This document shows, one piece after another, positions 1-8,184 of a stretch of 64,000 nt of DNA. Every line of letters starts with the position of its first letter. Within the stretch, counting starts at the first letter, position 1. The DNA comes from Bacteroidaceae bacterium (GTDB taxonomy: Bacteria; Bacteroidota; Bacteroidia; Bacteroidales; Bacteroidaceae): the NCBI GenBank assembly GCA_017461605.1, contig JAFTXN010000006.1, positions 124,001 to 188,000 of the forward strand. Direction: 5' to 3'. A program made the position numbers and the translations under genes. Under the pieces are notes generated by a model. The model saw only the letters and a list, made by a program, of their open reading frames with translations. It was not told where the DNA came from and made no database searches.

Positions 1-351
1 GCTGTTGCCGAAGCACACCAACGCTTGGAAGCCCTCAAGAACGAAGTGAACGAGAAGACCTCCGCACTGTCGCGCTTTGTTATCAACGACAGAGTGGTAT
101 ACACTTCGCTTTCGCAATTCCGCGACTCCTCTGCACGCCTCATCGCTTCGCAACTGATTGAGACGAAACAGAAGCTGCAAACCAACGAAAGCACTCTGCA
201 CAATCTCAGGAAGCAATACCACACCAAGCCATCGCCTCAACTGAGTCAGACAATCCTTTCCTTAGAGAGCGAAAACGAAAAGTTGTATCGCTCCGTTGCG
301 ACTTTGGAAAAGAACATGCGACAGGCCGAACTCAAGGCTCTTGCGCAATAA
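1..351 (+). CDS. Coiled-coil protein, C-terminal part (5'-truncated)
   Basis: The reading frame is open from base 1 to the TAA at 349-351, so the gene begins before the window; 116 residues are visible. They are rich in Glu, Lys, Gln and Leu with heptad-like spacing and no Pro-rich breaks, typical of a long alpha-helical coiled coil. No catalytic motif is visible. The stop lies 52 bases before the nucleoside phosphorylase start, so the two may share a transcript. The family cannot be named from this fragment. Confidence 0.75.
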   Translation, partial: AVAEAHQRLEALKNEVNEKTSALSRFVINDRVVYTSLSQFRDSSARLIASQLIETKQKLQTNESTLHNLRKQYHTKPSPQLSQTILSLESENEKLYRSVATLEKNMRQAELKALAQ

Positions 352-403
352 GAGCACACTGCTTGCAAAAAAACACAACACAAAACCCTCAAAGTTCTCA
401 GCC

Positions 404-1282
404 ATGAAAGAAAAATTCGAAGAGTCCGAACTCATTATCAATAACGACGGCAGCATTTTTCACCTGCACTTGCGTCCCGAGCAACTGGCCGACAAGGTGA
501 TTCTCGTGGGCGACCCCGGACGCGTTGCCCTGGTGGCCTCACACTTCGACAGCCGTGAGTGCGAAGTGGAAAGCCGCGAGTTTCGCACCATCACCGGTTC
601 GTACAAGGGAAAGCGCATCACCGTAATCTCCACCGGCATCGGGTGCGACAACATAGACATCGTAGTGAACGAAATAGATGCTTTGGCCAATATCGACTTT
701 GAGACACGATGCGTGAAGCCACAACTTAAGCGTCTTGAACTGGTGCGTATCGGAACCTGTGGCGGATTGCAAACTTACACCCCCGAAGGCACCTTTGTGG
801 CCAGCATCAAGAGCATTGGCTTTGATGGCTTGCTCAATTTCTATGCCGGCCGCGACGAGGTTTGCGACCTCGACACCGAACGTGCATTTACGGAGGCGAT
901 GGGCTGGCAGGGGCATCAGTGCATTGCCCATCCTTATGTAGCAAAAGCGCATCCCGAACTGATTGAGCGCATTGCCGGAAGCGACATGGTGCACGGCATC
1001 ACCATTGCTTGTGGCGGCTTCTACGGACCGCAGGGCCGCGAGTTGCGCCTCCCGCTGGCCGACCCTGAGCAAAACGACAAGGTGATGCACTTCCACCACG
1101 ACGGACTGGACATCACCAACTTCGAGATGGAGAGCAGCGCATTGGCCGGACTGGCGGCCCTCATGGGACACAAAGCACTCACTTGCTGCATGGTGATTGC
1201 CAATCGGCGAGCCGGAAAGGCCAATCCCAATTACAAGAACTCCATCGACGCACTCATCACCATGGTGCTCGACAGAATATAA
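404..1282 (+). CDS. Nucleoside phosphorylase (uridine phosphorylase-like)
   Basis: A 292-residue phosphorolytic enzyme of the PNP/UDP superfamily, expected to split a nucleoside with phosphate into free base and ribose-1-phosphate in nucleoside salvage. Visible signatures are the N-terminal phosphate-binding VGDPGR (about residues 36-41), the IGTCGG glycine turn (about 116-121) and the ribose-binding FEMESSAL near residue 240. The open frame extends upstream, but the ATG at 404 puts the conserved domain at the normal position and gives the usual family length. Uridine specificity is inferred from general resemblance; a purine substrate is possible. Confidence 0.88.
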   Translation: MKEKFEESELIINNDGSIFHLHLRPEQLADKVILVGDPGRVALVASHFDSRECEVESREFRTITGSYKGKRITVISTGIGCDNIDIVVNEIDALANIDFETRCVKPQLKRLELVRIGTCGGLQTYTPEGTFVASIKSIGFDGLLNFYAGRDEVCDLDTERAFTEAMGWQGHQCIAHPYVAKAHPELIERIAGSDMVHGITIACGGFYGPQGRELRLPLADPEQNDKVMHFHHDGLDITNFEMESSALAGLAALMGHKALTCCMVIANRRAGKANPNYKNSIDALITMVLDRI

Positions 1283-1309
1283 TCGAGGAGGCCGGCTTCA
1301 TTCTCCGGC

Positions 1310-1330
1310 ATACAATTATATATTATATAC
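1310..1330 (+). repeat. AT-rich junction motif, copy 1
   Basis: A match to a recurrent motif (consensus ATACAATWATWATATATA) found at several gene junctions in this window. This copy lies between the phosphorylase stop and the terminator hairpin at 1342-1383. Confidence 0.5.
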
Positions 1331-1341
1331 AGACAGCTACA

Positions 1342-1383
1342 AAAAGTGCCGCTCGCAACCTCAACATTGCGAGCGGCACTTTT
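1342..1383. terminator. Bidirectional intrinsic terminator
   Basis: A perfect 17-bp inverted repeat (1342-1358 with 1367-1383) around an 8-base loop, with A4 on the left and T4 on the right. It lies between convergent genes and can serve both. Confidence 0.88.
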
Positions 1384-1415
1384 ACTTTTACGACAAAGGC
1401 CACATTGATGCTGCA

Positions 1416-1967
1416 TCAAAGGCTCATTTCTTCAAACTTATAGCCCAAACGCTTCAGTTCGATGGCGGCTCCCACACGATAGACTGCCTTGCAAGCGCGT
1501 GCAAAGGCATGAAACGTCATCGGTGTCGAAGGCTCTATCTGTTCGCGACGAATGTGCTGGATGGCCGTCTCGGCCAAGCTGCGCATGACGTTTTCCAATT
1601 GGCGAGCCTCCTCCGAAGTAAGCGAAAGCCCCATGATTTTCTCCAGGATGTGCTCGTCCATATCATCAAAGCCCTGTTGACCATGGAAAATGCTGTAGGG
1701 CTTGGCGGCATAATACTCCCATGAATCATCCCAAAGGTGTGCCACGCCCATCCCGAGGTATCCGGCCCATGCCACCGACACCGTGGGATATTGTTGTACC
1801 TGCGGCACAGCGTCGGCCATATATTCGGGAGCCATCTTCTGCCAATGTTCATCAATATCGTCCGTAGCCAGCAACACGCGGTCGAGCACCCCACACGAAG
1901 TAGCCACACGCAGAAGTTCCTGCTGCAAGACCGTTTCGAAGCGTCTCAATTGTTCGTTGTTTATCAT
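1416..1967 (-). CDS. Conserved hypothetical protein, 183 aa
   Basis: A cytoplasmic-looking protein without signal peptide or membrane segment. The ATG at 1965-1967 is preferred to the upstream start at 2093, because the upstream extension overlaps the divergent ABC-F gene and looks non-coding. It is rich in Trp, Tyr, Glu and Met, with a central segment containing YLGMGVAHLWDDSWEYY. I recognise no catalytic motif and cannot assign a family. It is transcribed divergently from the ABC-F gene and ends at the shared terminator. Confidence 0.75.
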   Translation of the reverse strand: MINNEQLRRFETVLQQELLRVATSCGVLDRVLLATDDIDEHWQKMAPEYMADAVPQVQQYPTVSVAWAGYLGMGVAHLWDDSWEYYAAKPYSIFHGQQGFDDMDEHILEKIMGLSLTSEEARQLENVMRSLAETAIQHIRREQIEPSTPMTFHAFARACKAVYRVGAAIELKRLGYKFEEMSL

Positions 1968-2007
1968 AATAATCACTTTTGCAGGCCGCAAAGGTATGAA
2001 AATATCG

Positions 2008-2015
2008 TATCTTCG
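2008..2015 (+). promoter_or_regulatory. Possible -7 element of the ABC-F gene
   Basis: TATCTTCG is close to the Bacteroidetes -7 consensus TAnnTTTG and sits 19 bases before the ABC-F start. No correctly spaced TTTG -33 element was found, so the call is weak. Confidence 0.35.
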
Positions 2016-2034
2016 CGGCAAAACGAACGACAAT

Positions 2035-3672
2035 ATGATTTCAGTAGACAATCTGACCGTGGAATTCGGCGGCACCACCTTGTTCAAGGACATTACTTTT
2101 CAAATTAACGAGAAAGACCGCATCGCCCTCATGGGTAAGAACGGTGCAGGCAAGAGTACCTTGCTGAAAATCCTGGCCGGTGTGCGGCAAGCCACCCGTG
2201 GCACGGTGAACGTTCCGCGCGACTGCACCGTGGCTTATCTCCCCCAGCACCTGATGACGGAGGATGGACGAACAGTTTTTGAGGAAACCGCACAGGCCTT
2301 TGCCCACCTCAAGGAGACAGAAGCCGAAATAGACCGCATCAACAACGAACTGGCTACGCGCACCGACTACGAGAGCGAAGAATATATGCAACTCATCGAA
2401 CAGGTGGCAGCCTTGGGTGAGAAATTCTATGCCATCGACATGACCCATTTCGAGGAAGACATTGAGAAAACGCTGCTCGGTCTCGGATTTGAGCGCACCG
2501 ACTTCCATCGTCCCACCAGCGACTTCAGCGGTGGCTGGCGCATGCGCATCGAGTTGGCCAAACTCTTGCTGAAGAAACCCGACGTGTTGCTGCTCGACGA
2601 GCCTACCAACCACCTTGACATCGAGAGCATCGAGTGGCTCGAAGGATTCATTCGCGACAATGCCGGAGCCGTAGTGGTGATTAGTCACGACCGCAAGTTT
2701 GTCGACAGCATCACCACTCGCACCATTGAAGTAACAATGGGGCGCATCTACGACTATCGCGCCACTTATAGCCACTACCTCGAGCTGCGCAAGGAGCGCC
2801 GCCAGCAGCAGATGAAGCAATATGAGGAGCAGCAGAAGATGATTCGCGAAACCAAGGAGTTTATCGAGCGCTTCAAGGGTACTTATAGCAAAACCCTGCA
2901 AGTGCAGAGCCGCGTCAAGATGTTGGAGAAGCTCGAGCTCATCGAGGTGGACGACGAGGATACCTCGGCTTTGCGTCTCAAGTTTCCCCCGTCGCCACGC
3001 AGCGGAAGCTACCCCGTGCAAGCCGAAGGCGTGGGAAAGGCTTTTGGCGAGAAGCGTGTTTTTGCCAATGCCTCTTTCACCATCGAGCGCGGCGAGAAGG
3101 TAGCCTTTGTAGGCCGCAACGGTGAAGGAAAGAGCACCATGGTGAAATGTATCATGAATGAGTTGGAACACGAAGGCACTCTGACCCTCGGGCACAACGT
3201 GCAGACAGCCTATTTCGCCCAAAACCAAGCATCGCTCCTCGATGGCGAACTTACCGTGTTCCAAACCATCGACGACATAGCCAAGGGCGACGTGCGCCTG
3301 AAGATACGCGACATGCTCGGGGCCTTCATGTTCGGAGGCGAAGAGAGCACCAAGAAGGTCAAAGTGCTCTCCGGCGGAGAGCGCACACGCCTGGCCATTC
3401 TCAAGCTGTTGCTCGAACCCGTCAACCTGCTCATTCTGGACGAACCAACCAACCACCTGGACCTTAAGTCGAAGGATGTGCTCAAGCAGGCATTGCAGGA
3501 CTACGACGGCACACTCATCCTGGTGAGCCACGACCGCGACTTCCTCGACGGACTGGTGGACAAAGTCTACGAGTTCGGGCACGGCAAAGTGCGCGAACAC
3601 CTCTGCGGCATCTACGAATTCCTCGAAACGAAAAAGATGGACAGCCTGCGCGAACTGGAACAGAAGTCATAA
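2035..3672 (+). CDS. ABC-F family ATP-binding protein
   Basis: A soluble 545-residue protein with two ABC ATPase domains and no membrane segments, the ABC-F layout of ribosome-associated translation factors (EttA, Uup, YdiF group). Domain 1 has Walker A GKNGAGKST, signature FSGGW and Walker B LLLDEPTNHLD. Domain 2 has GRNGEGKST, LSGGERTR and LILDEPTNHLD. They are joined by a charged, Glu/Arg/Gln-rich linker typical of the P-site tRNA interaction motif. Start 2035 (MISVDNL) is chosen because the ATP-binding fold begins at once; an in-frame ATG at 1996 is less likely. Which ABC-F subfamily it belongs to is not decided. Confidence 0.92.
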   Translation: MISVDNLTVEFGGTTLFKDITFQINEKDRIALMGKNGAGKSTLLKILAGVRQATRGTVNVPRDCTVAYLPQHLMTEDGRTVFEETAQAFAHLKETEAEIDRINNELATRTDYESEEYMQLIEQVAALGEKFYAIDMTHFEEDIEKTLLGLGFERTDFHRPTSDFSGGWRMRIELAKLLLKKPDVLLLDEPTNHLDIESIEWLEGFIRDNAGAVVVISHDRKFVDSITTRTIEVTMGRIYDYRATYSHYLELRKERRQQQMKQYEEQQKMIRETKEFIERFKGTYSKTLQVQSRVKMLEKLELIEVDDEDTSALRLKFPPSPRSGSYPVQAEGVGKAFGEKRVFANASFTIERGEKVAFVGRNGEGKSTMVKCIMNELEHEGTLTLGHNVQTAYFAQNQASLLDGELTVFQTIDDIAKGDVRLKIRDMLGAFMFGGEESTKKVKVLSGGERTRLAILKLLLEPVNLLILDEPTNHLDLKSKDVLKQALQDYDGTLILVSHDRDFLDGLVDKVYEFGHGKVREHLCGIYEFLETKKMDSLRELEQKS

Positions 3673-3711
3673 GAATTCATACTCATTATTCATTATTAAA
3701 TAACACCGTTC

Positions 3712-4158
3712 ATGAACATCAAAGAACTTATTGAAAAAGCTCCTTCCGACTACCCGAAGTGCACACAAGCCAACTGCCCAGCAGCCGAGCAATGCTTACG
3801 CCACCTGATGGCACAAGCCACTCCCGAGAAAGCCATTGCTATCACAGTGGTCAATCCGAAAAACATCAAGCCCGAACTCGGGACGTCGTGCCCCTACTTC
3901 CACAGCACCCAACCCGTGCGCATGGCTCGCGGCTTCACACAAGCACTCAACAACGTGCGCCATGGAGAAGTGAAAAAGATTGTGGCAGAACTATCCGACC
4001 TTTTTGACGAACGCCTCTATTATCGCATGCGAAAAGGCGAGCGCACCATAAATCCTCAACAACAAGAAATCATTGCTGAAGTCCTGATCCGCCACGGAGC
4101 GGCACAGCCTGTGGAGTTCGACAGCTACGAAGAAGGTTTCAATTGGCTGCAACTCTAA
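3712..4158 (+). CDS. DUF6078-type small cysteine-containing protein
   Basis: A 148-residue soluble protein found, as far as I recall, mainly in Bacteroidales. Four Cys are grouped near the N-terminus (CTQANC and AEQC), with a further Cys in TSCPYF, which may bind a metal; that is inference. The C-terminal half is helical and rich in Arg and Glu. It starts 39 bases after the ABC-F stop in the same direction, so co-transcription is likely. The family name is a recollection, not a verified match. Confidence 0.7.
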   Translation: MNIKELIEKAPSDYPKCTQANCPAAEQCLRHLMAQATPEKAIAITVVNPKNIKPELGTSCPYFHSTQPVRMARGFTQALNNVRHGEVKKIVAELSDLFDERLYYRMRKGERTINPQQQEIIAEVLIRHGAAQPVEFDSYEEGFNWLQL

Positions 4159-4198
4159 ATATCTGACTCCTCAAAGCAGAAAACGACAAGCCGTTTTG

Positions 4199-4269
4199 GC
4201 AAAACTGGCAAGGCCTGCCAGTTTTTTGGCAAGCCTTGCCAATTTTCTGGCAGGCCTTGCCAGTTTTGC
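4199..4269. repeat. Nested intergenic palindrome, copy D
   Basis: Perfect 23-bp inverted arms (4199-4221 and 4247-4269) flank an inner 8-bp hairpin (4226-4233 with 4235-4242). All parts are variants of TTGGCAAGCCTTGCCAA. The layout (outer arms, A/T-rich joints, inner hairpin) matches the palindromes at 15007-15073 and 43240-43296, though the sequence differs. It could fold as a cruciform or act as a terminator after the gene ending at 4158. Confidence 0.75.
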
Positions 4270-4345
4270 TGACACGGGAGAAGAAAGTTATCCGAAGCCC
4301 ACCGGAAAATCACCCATCCCCCACACACTCCGACAGACACGCATC

Positions 4346-5155
4346 ATGAAAATCATCGAGCACTTCAGCCAAGCCAAAAATCCCCTCTCGGAGGGTGAGG
4401 ACGGGTGGATTGTCACCGAGCACTTTGCTGCCGTTATCGACGGGAGCACCAGCAAAGCACGACACCCCTTCAGCGATGGGCAGACACCCGGTCGCAAAGC
4501 CATGCTCGCCGTGCGGGATGCCATACGCACCCTGCAGCCCGAGGCACACCTGAACGAGGCACTTGCCCACCTCACTCATGCCATCCGTTGCATCGATACA
4601 GACGATGCGGCAATGCTTCCCGAGACGCGTCCCACCTGCTCGGCTGCTATCTATAGTGACTACAGAAAATCTGTTTGGCTTATCGGTGATTGCCAGTGCA
4701 TTGCAAACAATTTTCTACACCAAAACTCTAAATTAGTTGACCGCATTCTGACAACCATCCGAGCCGACATTTTGCACTACCTGTTAGCACACGGACACAC
4801 CGAATCCGAACTTCAAGAATACGACATCGGACGGCAATTCATCATGGACGCTCTGCGCGACCAGACAGGCTTTGCCAACGACAACACCCCATGCAACCCC
4901 TACACCTACCCCGTGCTCAACGGAAAACCCATACAAGCAGACCGTGTGGTTTGCATCAAGGTGCAAAGTGCCGAAATCGTATTGGCCAGCGATGGCTATC
5001 CTAGGCTGATGCCCACACTGTCGGCTTCTGAGGACGCACTACAAGCGCTGCTCCTCACCGACCCCTTGTGCATTCACAGCAATGCTTCCACCAAAGGTCT
5101 GACAGCCGGAAACACCTCCTTCGACGACCGAACGTATCTACGCATACTCATTTAA
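4346..5155 (+). CDS. PP2C-like phosphatase-fold protein, 269 aa
   Basis: Begins at ATG 4346, downstream of the palindrome. AVIDGSTSK near residue 30 and LASDGYPRL near residue 218 are placed like the two acidic metal-binding motifs (DG near the N-terminus, SDG near the C-terminus) of PPM/PP2C protein phosphatases. Between them is IGDCQC, recalling the GDS/GDA motif of that family. No membrane or sensor domain is attached. No kinase gene is adjacent, so a role as a protein phosphatase is inference; a related phosphohydrolase is possible. Confidence 0.6.
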   Translation: MKIIEHFSQAKNPLSEGEDGWIVTEHFAAVIDGSTSKARHPFSDGQTPGRKAMLAVRDAIRTLQPEAHLNEALAHLTHAIRCIDTDDAAMLPETRPTCSAAIYSDYRKSVWLIGDCQCIANNFLHQNSKLVDRILTTIRADILHYLLAHGHTESELQEYDIGRQFIMDALRDQTGFANDNTPCNPYTYPVLNGKPIQADRVVCIKVQSAEIVLASDGYPRLMPTLSASEDALQALLLTDPLCIHSNASTKGLTAGNTSFDDRTYLRILI

Positions 5156-5209
5156 GGACCAACGAAATAACATACACGATTTACCCAAACGCTTCAATAG
5201 ATATTTCAC

Positions 5210-5971
5210 ATGAGAATCTGTCTTATCCAAACCGATATCCGCTGGCTGGACACCCCAAGCAACATCAGCCAAGTACGTGACCTGATGGACGCCCATCCGG
5301 ATGCCGACCTCTACGTGCTGCCCGAGATGTGGAACACAGGGTTCGTAACCTCGCCCACCAAGCAAGAACACACCGGCAGCCAAGAAGCCATCGCATGGAT
5401 GCAGCACACAGCACACAGCAAGCAGTGTCACATCATCGGCTCCGTGGCTACGAAAGTGGAAGGACGCTTCCGCAACCGGCTCTACGCCTTCGGACCCGAC
5501 GGCGAAAAGGGCCATTATGATAAGCGACACCTGTTCGGCTACGGCGGCGAGCACCTCAACTATCAAGCCGGAAGACGGCGCGTGGTGGTGGAGTGCTGCG
5601 GCGCGCGCCTGCTGTTGCAAGTGTGTTACGATCTGCGCTTCCCCGTGTTCTCACGCAACAAGGGCGATTACGACATGGCCATCTACGTAGCCAGCTGGCC
5701 CGACAGCCGCCGGCATGTGTGGGACACCCTGTTACAGGCACGCGCCATCGAGAATCAGTGTTACGTGTGCGGTGTGAACCGCGTAGGCAGCGACCCGGTC
5801 TGCAATTACTCGGGCGGAAGTGCCCTCATCGACGCGTATGGCCGAACCGTGCTTGACCTCGGCAACGAATGCGGTGCACAAACAGCCGTCATCGACATGG
5901 AACGCCTGGCCGGCTTCAGAGAGAAATTCAACGTGCTGAACGATGCCGACCGCTTCGAGCTTACACTATAA
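5210..5971 (+). CDS. Carbon-nitrogen hydrolase (omega-amidase / YafV-like)
   Basis: A 253-residue nitrilase-superfamily enzyme that should hydrolyse a C-N amide bond in the cytoplasm. The Glu-Lys-Cys triad is visible: Glu in LPEMWNTGF (about residue 43), Lys in YDKRHLF (about 105) and the nucleophile Cys in QVCYDLRFP (about 140). The MWNTGF and HLFGYGGE segments resemble omega-amidases that detoxify alpha-ketoglutaramate. Length and single-domain layout are normal. It lies in a + strand run before rsmG. Exact substrate is inferred from family resemblance. Confidence 0.9.
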   Translation: MRICLIQTDIRWLDTPSNISQVRDLMDAHPDADLYVLPEMWNTGFVTSPTKQEHTGSQEAIAWMQHTAHSKQCHIIGSVATKVEGRFRNRLYAFGPDGEKGHYDKRHLFGYGGEHLNYQAGRRRVVVECCGARLLLQVCYDLRFPVFSRNKGDYDMAIYVASWPDSRRHVWDTLLQARAIENQCYVCGVNRVGSDPVCNYSGGSALIDAYGRTVLDLGNECGAQTAVIDMERLAGFREKFNVLNDADRFELTL

Positions 5972-6025
5972 CGCTTAAAGTTTGTAAAATCGAGCAGTAT
6001 GGCATAGGTTTTCCGAATAAAACAC

Positions 6026-6033
6026 TATTTTTG
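6026..6033 (+). promoter_or_regulatory. -7 promoter element for rsmG
   Basis: TATTTTTG fits the Bacteroidetes -7 consensus TAnnTTTG and lies 50 bases before the rsmG start. The nearest TTTG (5981) is too far upstream to be a normal -33 element. Confidence 0.45.
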
Positions 6034-6083
6034 CTTCGTAAAACAGTACAAAAACGAACATTCATCAGCAAAACAACGATATC

Positions 6084-6728
6084 ATGAGCGAAACGGCACA
6101 AGCGCAACTGCAAGCCATCTTCACCCATTTCCCCCACCTCACCGAAGTGCAGCGCCAACAATTTGAGGCGCTTGACGCACTATATCGCGACTGGAACGCA
6201 AAGATCAACGTCATTTCCAGAAAAGATATCGACAACCTCTATTCACACCACGTGCTCCACTCGTTGGGCATCGCCAAGGTGGCAAACTTCCGTCCCGGCA
6301 CCACCATTATGGACGTGGGCACCGGCGGTGGCTTCCCGGGCATCCCATTAGCCATCCTCTTTCCCGAATGTCGCTTCCTGCTGGTCGACAGTATCGGCAA
6401 GAAGATTCGCGTAGCAACTGATGTGGCACAGCAAATCGGACTCCGCAATGTACAAGCCGTACACCGCAACGTAATGGAGGAGAAAGGTAAGTTTCATTTT
6501 ATCGTCTCAAGAGCCGTGATGGACACTCGCGAGTTGGTGCGGCTGGTCAAGAAGAACATTTCGCGCGAACAACACAACGCGCTTCCCAACGGACTTATCT
6601 GTTTGAAAGGCGGCGACCTGTCTACCGAACTTGCACCTTTCAAGCACACCTGTGAAGTTTGGAATCTCTCAGACTTCTTCAAAGACGAATTCTTCGAGAC
6701 CAAACAAGTAATCTACGTACAATTATAA
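6084..6728 (+). CDS. rsmG: 16S rRNA (guanine527-N7)-methyltransferase RsmG
   Basis: A 214-residue SAM-dependent methyltransferase that makes m7G527 in 16S rRNA. The SAM-binding motif I is MDVGTGGGFPGIPLAI (about residue 75), preceded by the conserved N-terminal NVISRKD and followed by LLVDSIGKKI and the VSRAV motif near residue 140, all characteristic of the GidB/RsmG family. Start ATG 6084 gives normal length. Loss of RsmG is a known route to low-level streptomycin resistance in other bacteria. Confidence 0.95.
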   Translation: MSETAQAQLQAIFTHFPHLTEVQRQQFEALDALYRDWNAKINVISRKDIDNLYSHHVLHSLGIAKVANFRPGTTIMDVGTGGGFPGIPLAILFPECRFLLVDSIGKKIRVATDVAQQIGLRNVQAVHRNVMEEKGKFHFIVSRAVMDTRELVRLVKKNISREQHNALPNGLICLKGGDLSTELAPFKHTCEVWNLSDFFKDEFFETKQVIYVQL

Positions 6729-6735
6729 TATATAG
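6718..6735 (+). repeat. AT-rich junction motif, copy 2
   Basis: TACAATTATAATATATAG overlaps the last codons of rsmG and precedes the secreted esterase gene by about 30 bases. It matches the junction motif seen at several other places. Confidence 0.5.
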
Positions 6736-6763
6736 CAACCGCCTCTCGGTTTTCAGCAACACC

Positions 6764-8161
6764 ATGAACAAACTCGCACACTCAGTAACGACTCTCCTCC
6801 TGTGCCTCGGCATGACTCAACCAGCCTTGGCTACACACAACGAGCAAACCGGTAAAATCTCAGACCGGCAACTGAAGGACGCCTTTGCCAACTATCTTTC
6901 AGACGGAAGCCGAGCGCAACTCCCCACACAGACACTGCGCCATTCGCAGATAGAGAAACAGCAACGGCGCGTATGGAAAGCATGGTGCGAGGCCAATCAA
7001 GATTTTCAGGAAGAGAAACTCATTCCGCTCGCACTGCTCTCCGAAGACACCAAGAGCCAATGGCACCTGCCGGCATCGCTCGAACCGAATGCCGTGATGC
7101 CCTACTACTATGGCCGCAAGGGTTCCGTGAAGCCAGAATCCGGTTATCCGCTTTTTCTCTACCTGCATGGTTCCGGCGACAAGCACCAAGAATGGGCCAC
7201 CGGCCTATTACTGGCCAACCGCTTTGCCGATGCGCCATCAGTCTACTTCGTTCCGCAAATCCCCAATACCGGACAGCTATATCGTTGGTGGCAGAAGGCC
7301 AAACAATTCGCCTGGGAACGTTTGCTACGCCAAGCCTTGGTTTCCGGAGACATCGACCCCGATCGTATCTATTTGTTTGGCATTTCCGAGGGGGGCTACG
7401 GCAGTCAGCGTCTGGCATCTTTCTATGCCGACTATCTGGCCGGAGCCGGCCCGATGGCCGGGGGCGAACCACTGATCAACGCTCCGGCAGAAAATCTCTG
7501 CAACATAGCTTTCTCGCTCCGCACCGGCGATAAGGATTTCGGCTTCTTCAGAGAAACACTGACGCGTCTCACCGGCGAACGTCTCGACTCGCTGCAAGCT
7601 GCACACCCCGGACATTTCACGCATCAGGTGGAGCTGATTCCCGGACGCGGACATTCCATCGACTACTCCCCCACTACACCTTGGCTGAAGCAGTTCCGAC
7701 GCAACCCCTTCCCATCGCTGGTGATGTGGGAGAATTATGAAATGGACGGAAACAAGCGGCAAGGTTTCTACAACCTGAAGATGGAAGAGCAACCCGAATT
7801 GCAAGATGGCGGCCGTGCCTATATCACCATGAAAATCGAAGGCAACCACATCCACATCACGGCGCAGGAAGTGCAATATGCCACCACCGAGAGCCGGCAG
7901 GGCATTCCCATTCGCTTCGCTCGGACCTACACGCCGCTGAAAGGCGGAAAACTGCGTATCTTCCTTAACAGCGAATTGGTGGACTTGAAGAAAGAAGTTG
8001 TCATCACCGTCAACGGAAAGAAAGAACAACGCTTCACACCCCAAGCCACACTGAACGACATGATGAACAGCCTCGCCACCTTCGGAGATCCACGCCGCAT
8101 CTTCCCGGCTTCAGTGATGGTGCCGCTGAGTTGTTCGCACAATTGCATGCACACACAATAA
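6764..8161 (+). CDS. Secreted alpha/beta-hydrolase (putative esterase)
   Basis: A 465-residue protein starting with an export signal (MNKLAHSV, then a leucine-rich core ending at ALA-TH). The hydrolase domain shows the oxyanion segment YLHGSGD (about residue 132), the nucleophile elbow GISEGGYG (about 208) with its Ser, and a candidate catalytic His in GRGHSIDY. A C-terminal region of about 110 residues beginning near VMWENYEMDG looks like an added beta-rich domain. It probably acts on esters or peptides in the periplasm or outside. The substrate is unknown; it may be related to feruloyl-esterase or PHB-depolymerase-type hydrolases. Confidence 0.8.
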   Translation: MNKLAHSVTTLLLCLGMTQPALATHNEQTGKISDRQLKDAFANYLSDGSRAQLPTQTLRHSQIEKQQRRVWKAWCEANQDFQEEKLIPLALLSEDTKSQWHLPASLEPNAVMPYYYGRKGSVKPESGYPLFLYLHGSGDKHQEWATGLLLANRFADAPSVYFVPQIPNTGQLYRWWQKAKQFAWERLLRQALVSGDIDPDRIYLFGISEGGYGSQRLASFYADYLAGAGPMAGGEPLINAPAENLCNIAFSLRTGDKDFGFFRETLTRLTGERLDSLQAAHPGHFTHQVELIPGRGHSIDYSPTTPWLKQFRRNPFPSLVMWENYEMDGNKRQGFYNLKMEEQPELQDGGRAYITMKIEGNHIHITAQEVQYATTESRQGIPIRFARTYTPLKGGKLRIFLNSELVDLKKEVVITVNGKKEQRFTPQATLNDMMNSLATFGDPRRIFPASVMVPLSCSHNCMHTQ

Positions 8162-8174
8162 TATATTATATATA
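8155..8174 (+). repeat. AT-rich junction motif, copy 3
   Basis: ACAATAATATATTATATATA overlaps the stop of the secreted hydrolase and lies 10 bases before the start of the metallo-hydrolase gene. Confidence 0.5.
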
Positions 8175-8184
8175 CGAAGACACC

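Noticed and set aside
2041-3600. Long open frame (519 codons) antisense to the ABC-F gene
   Set aside because: It is a shadow of the strongly supported ABC-F gene; the translation has no family features.
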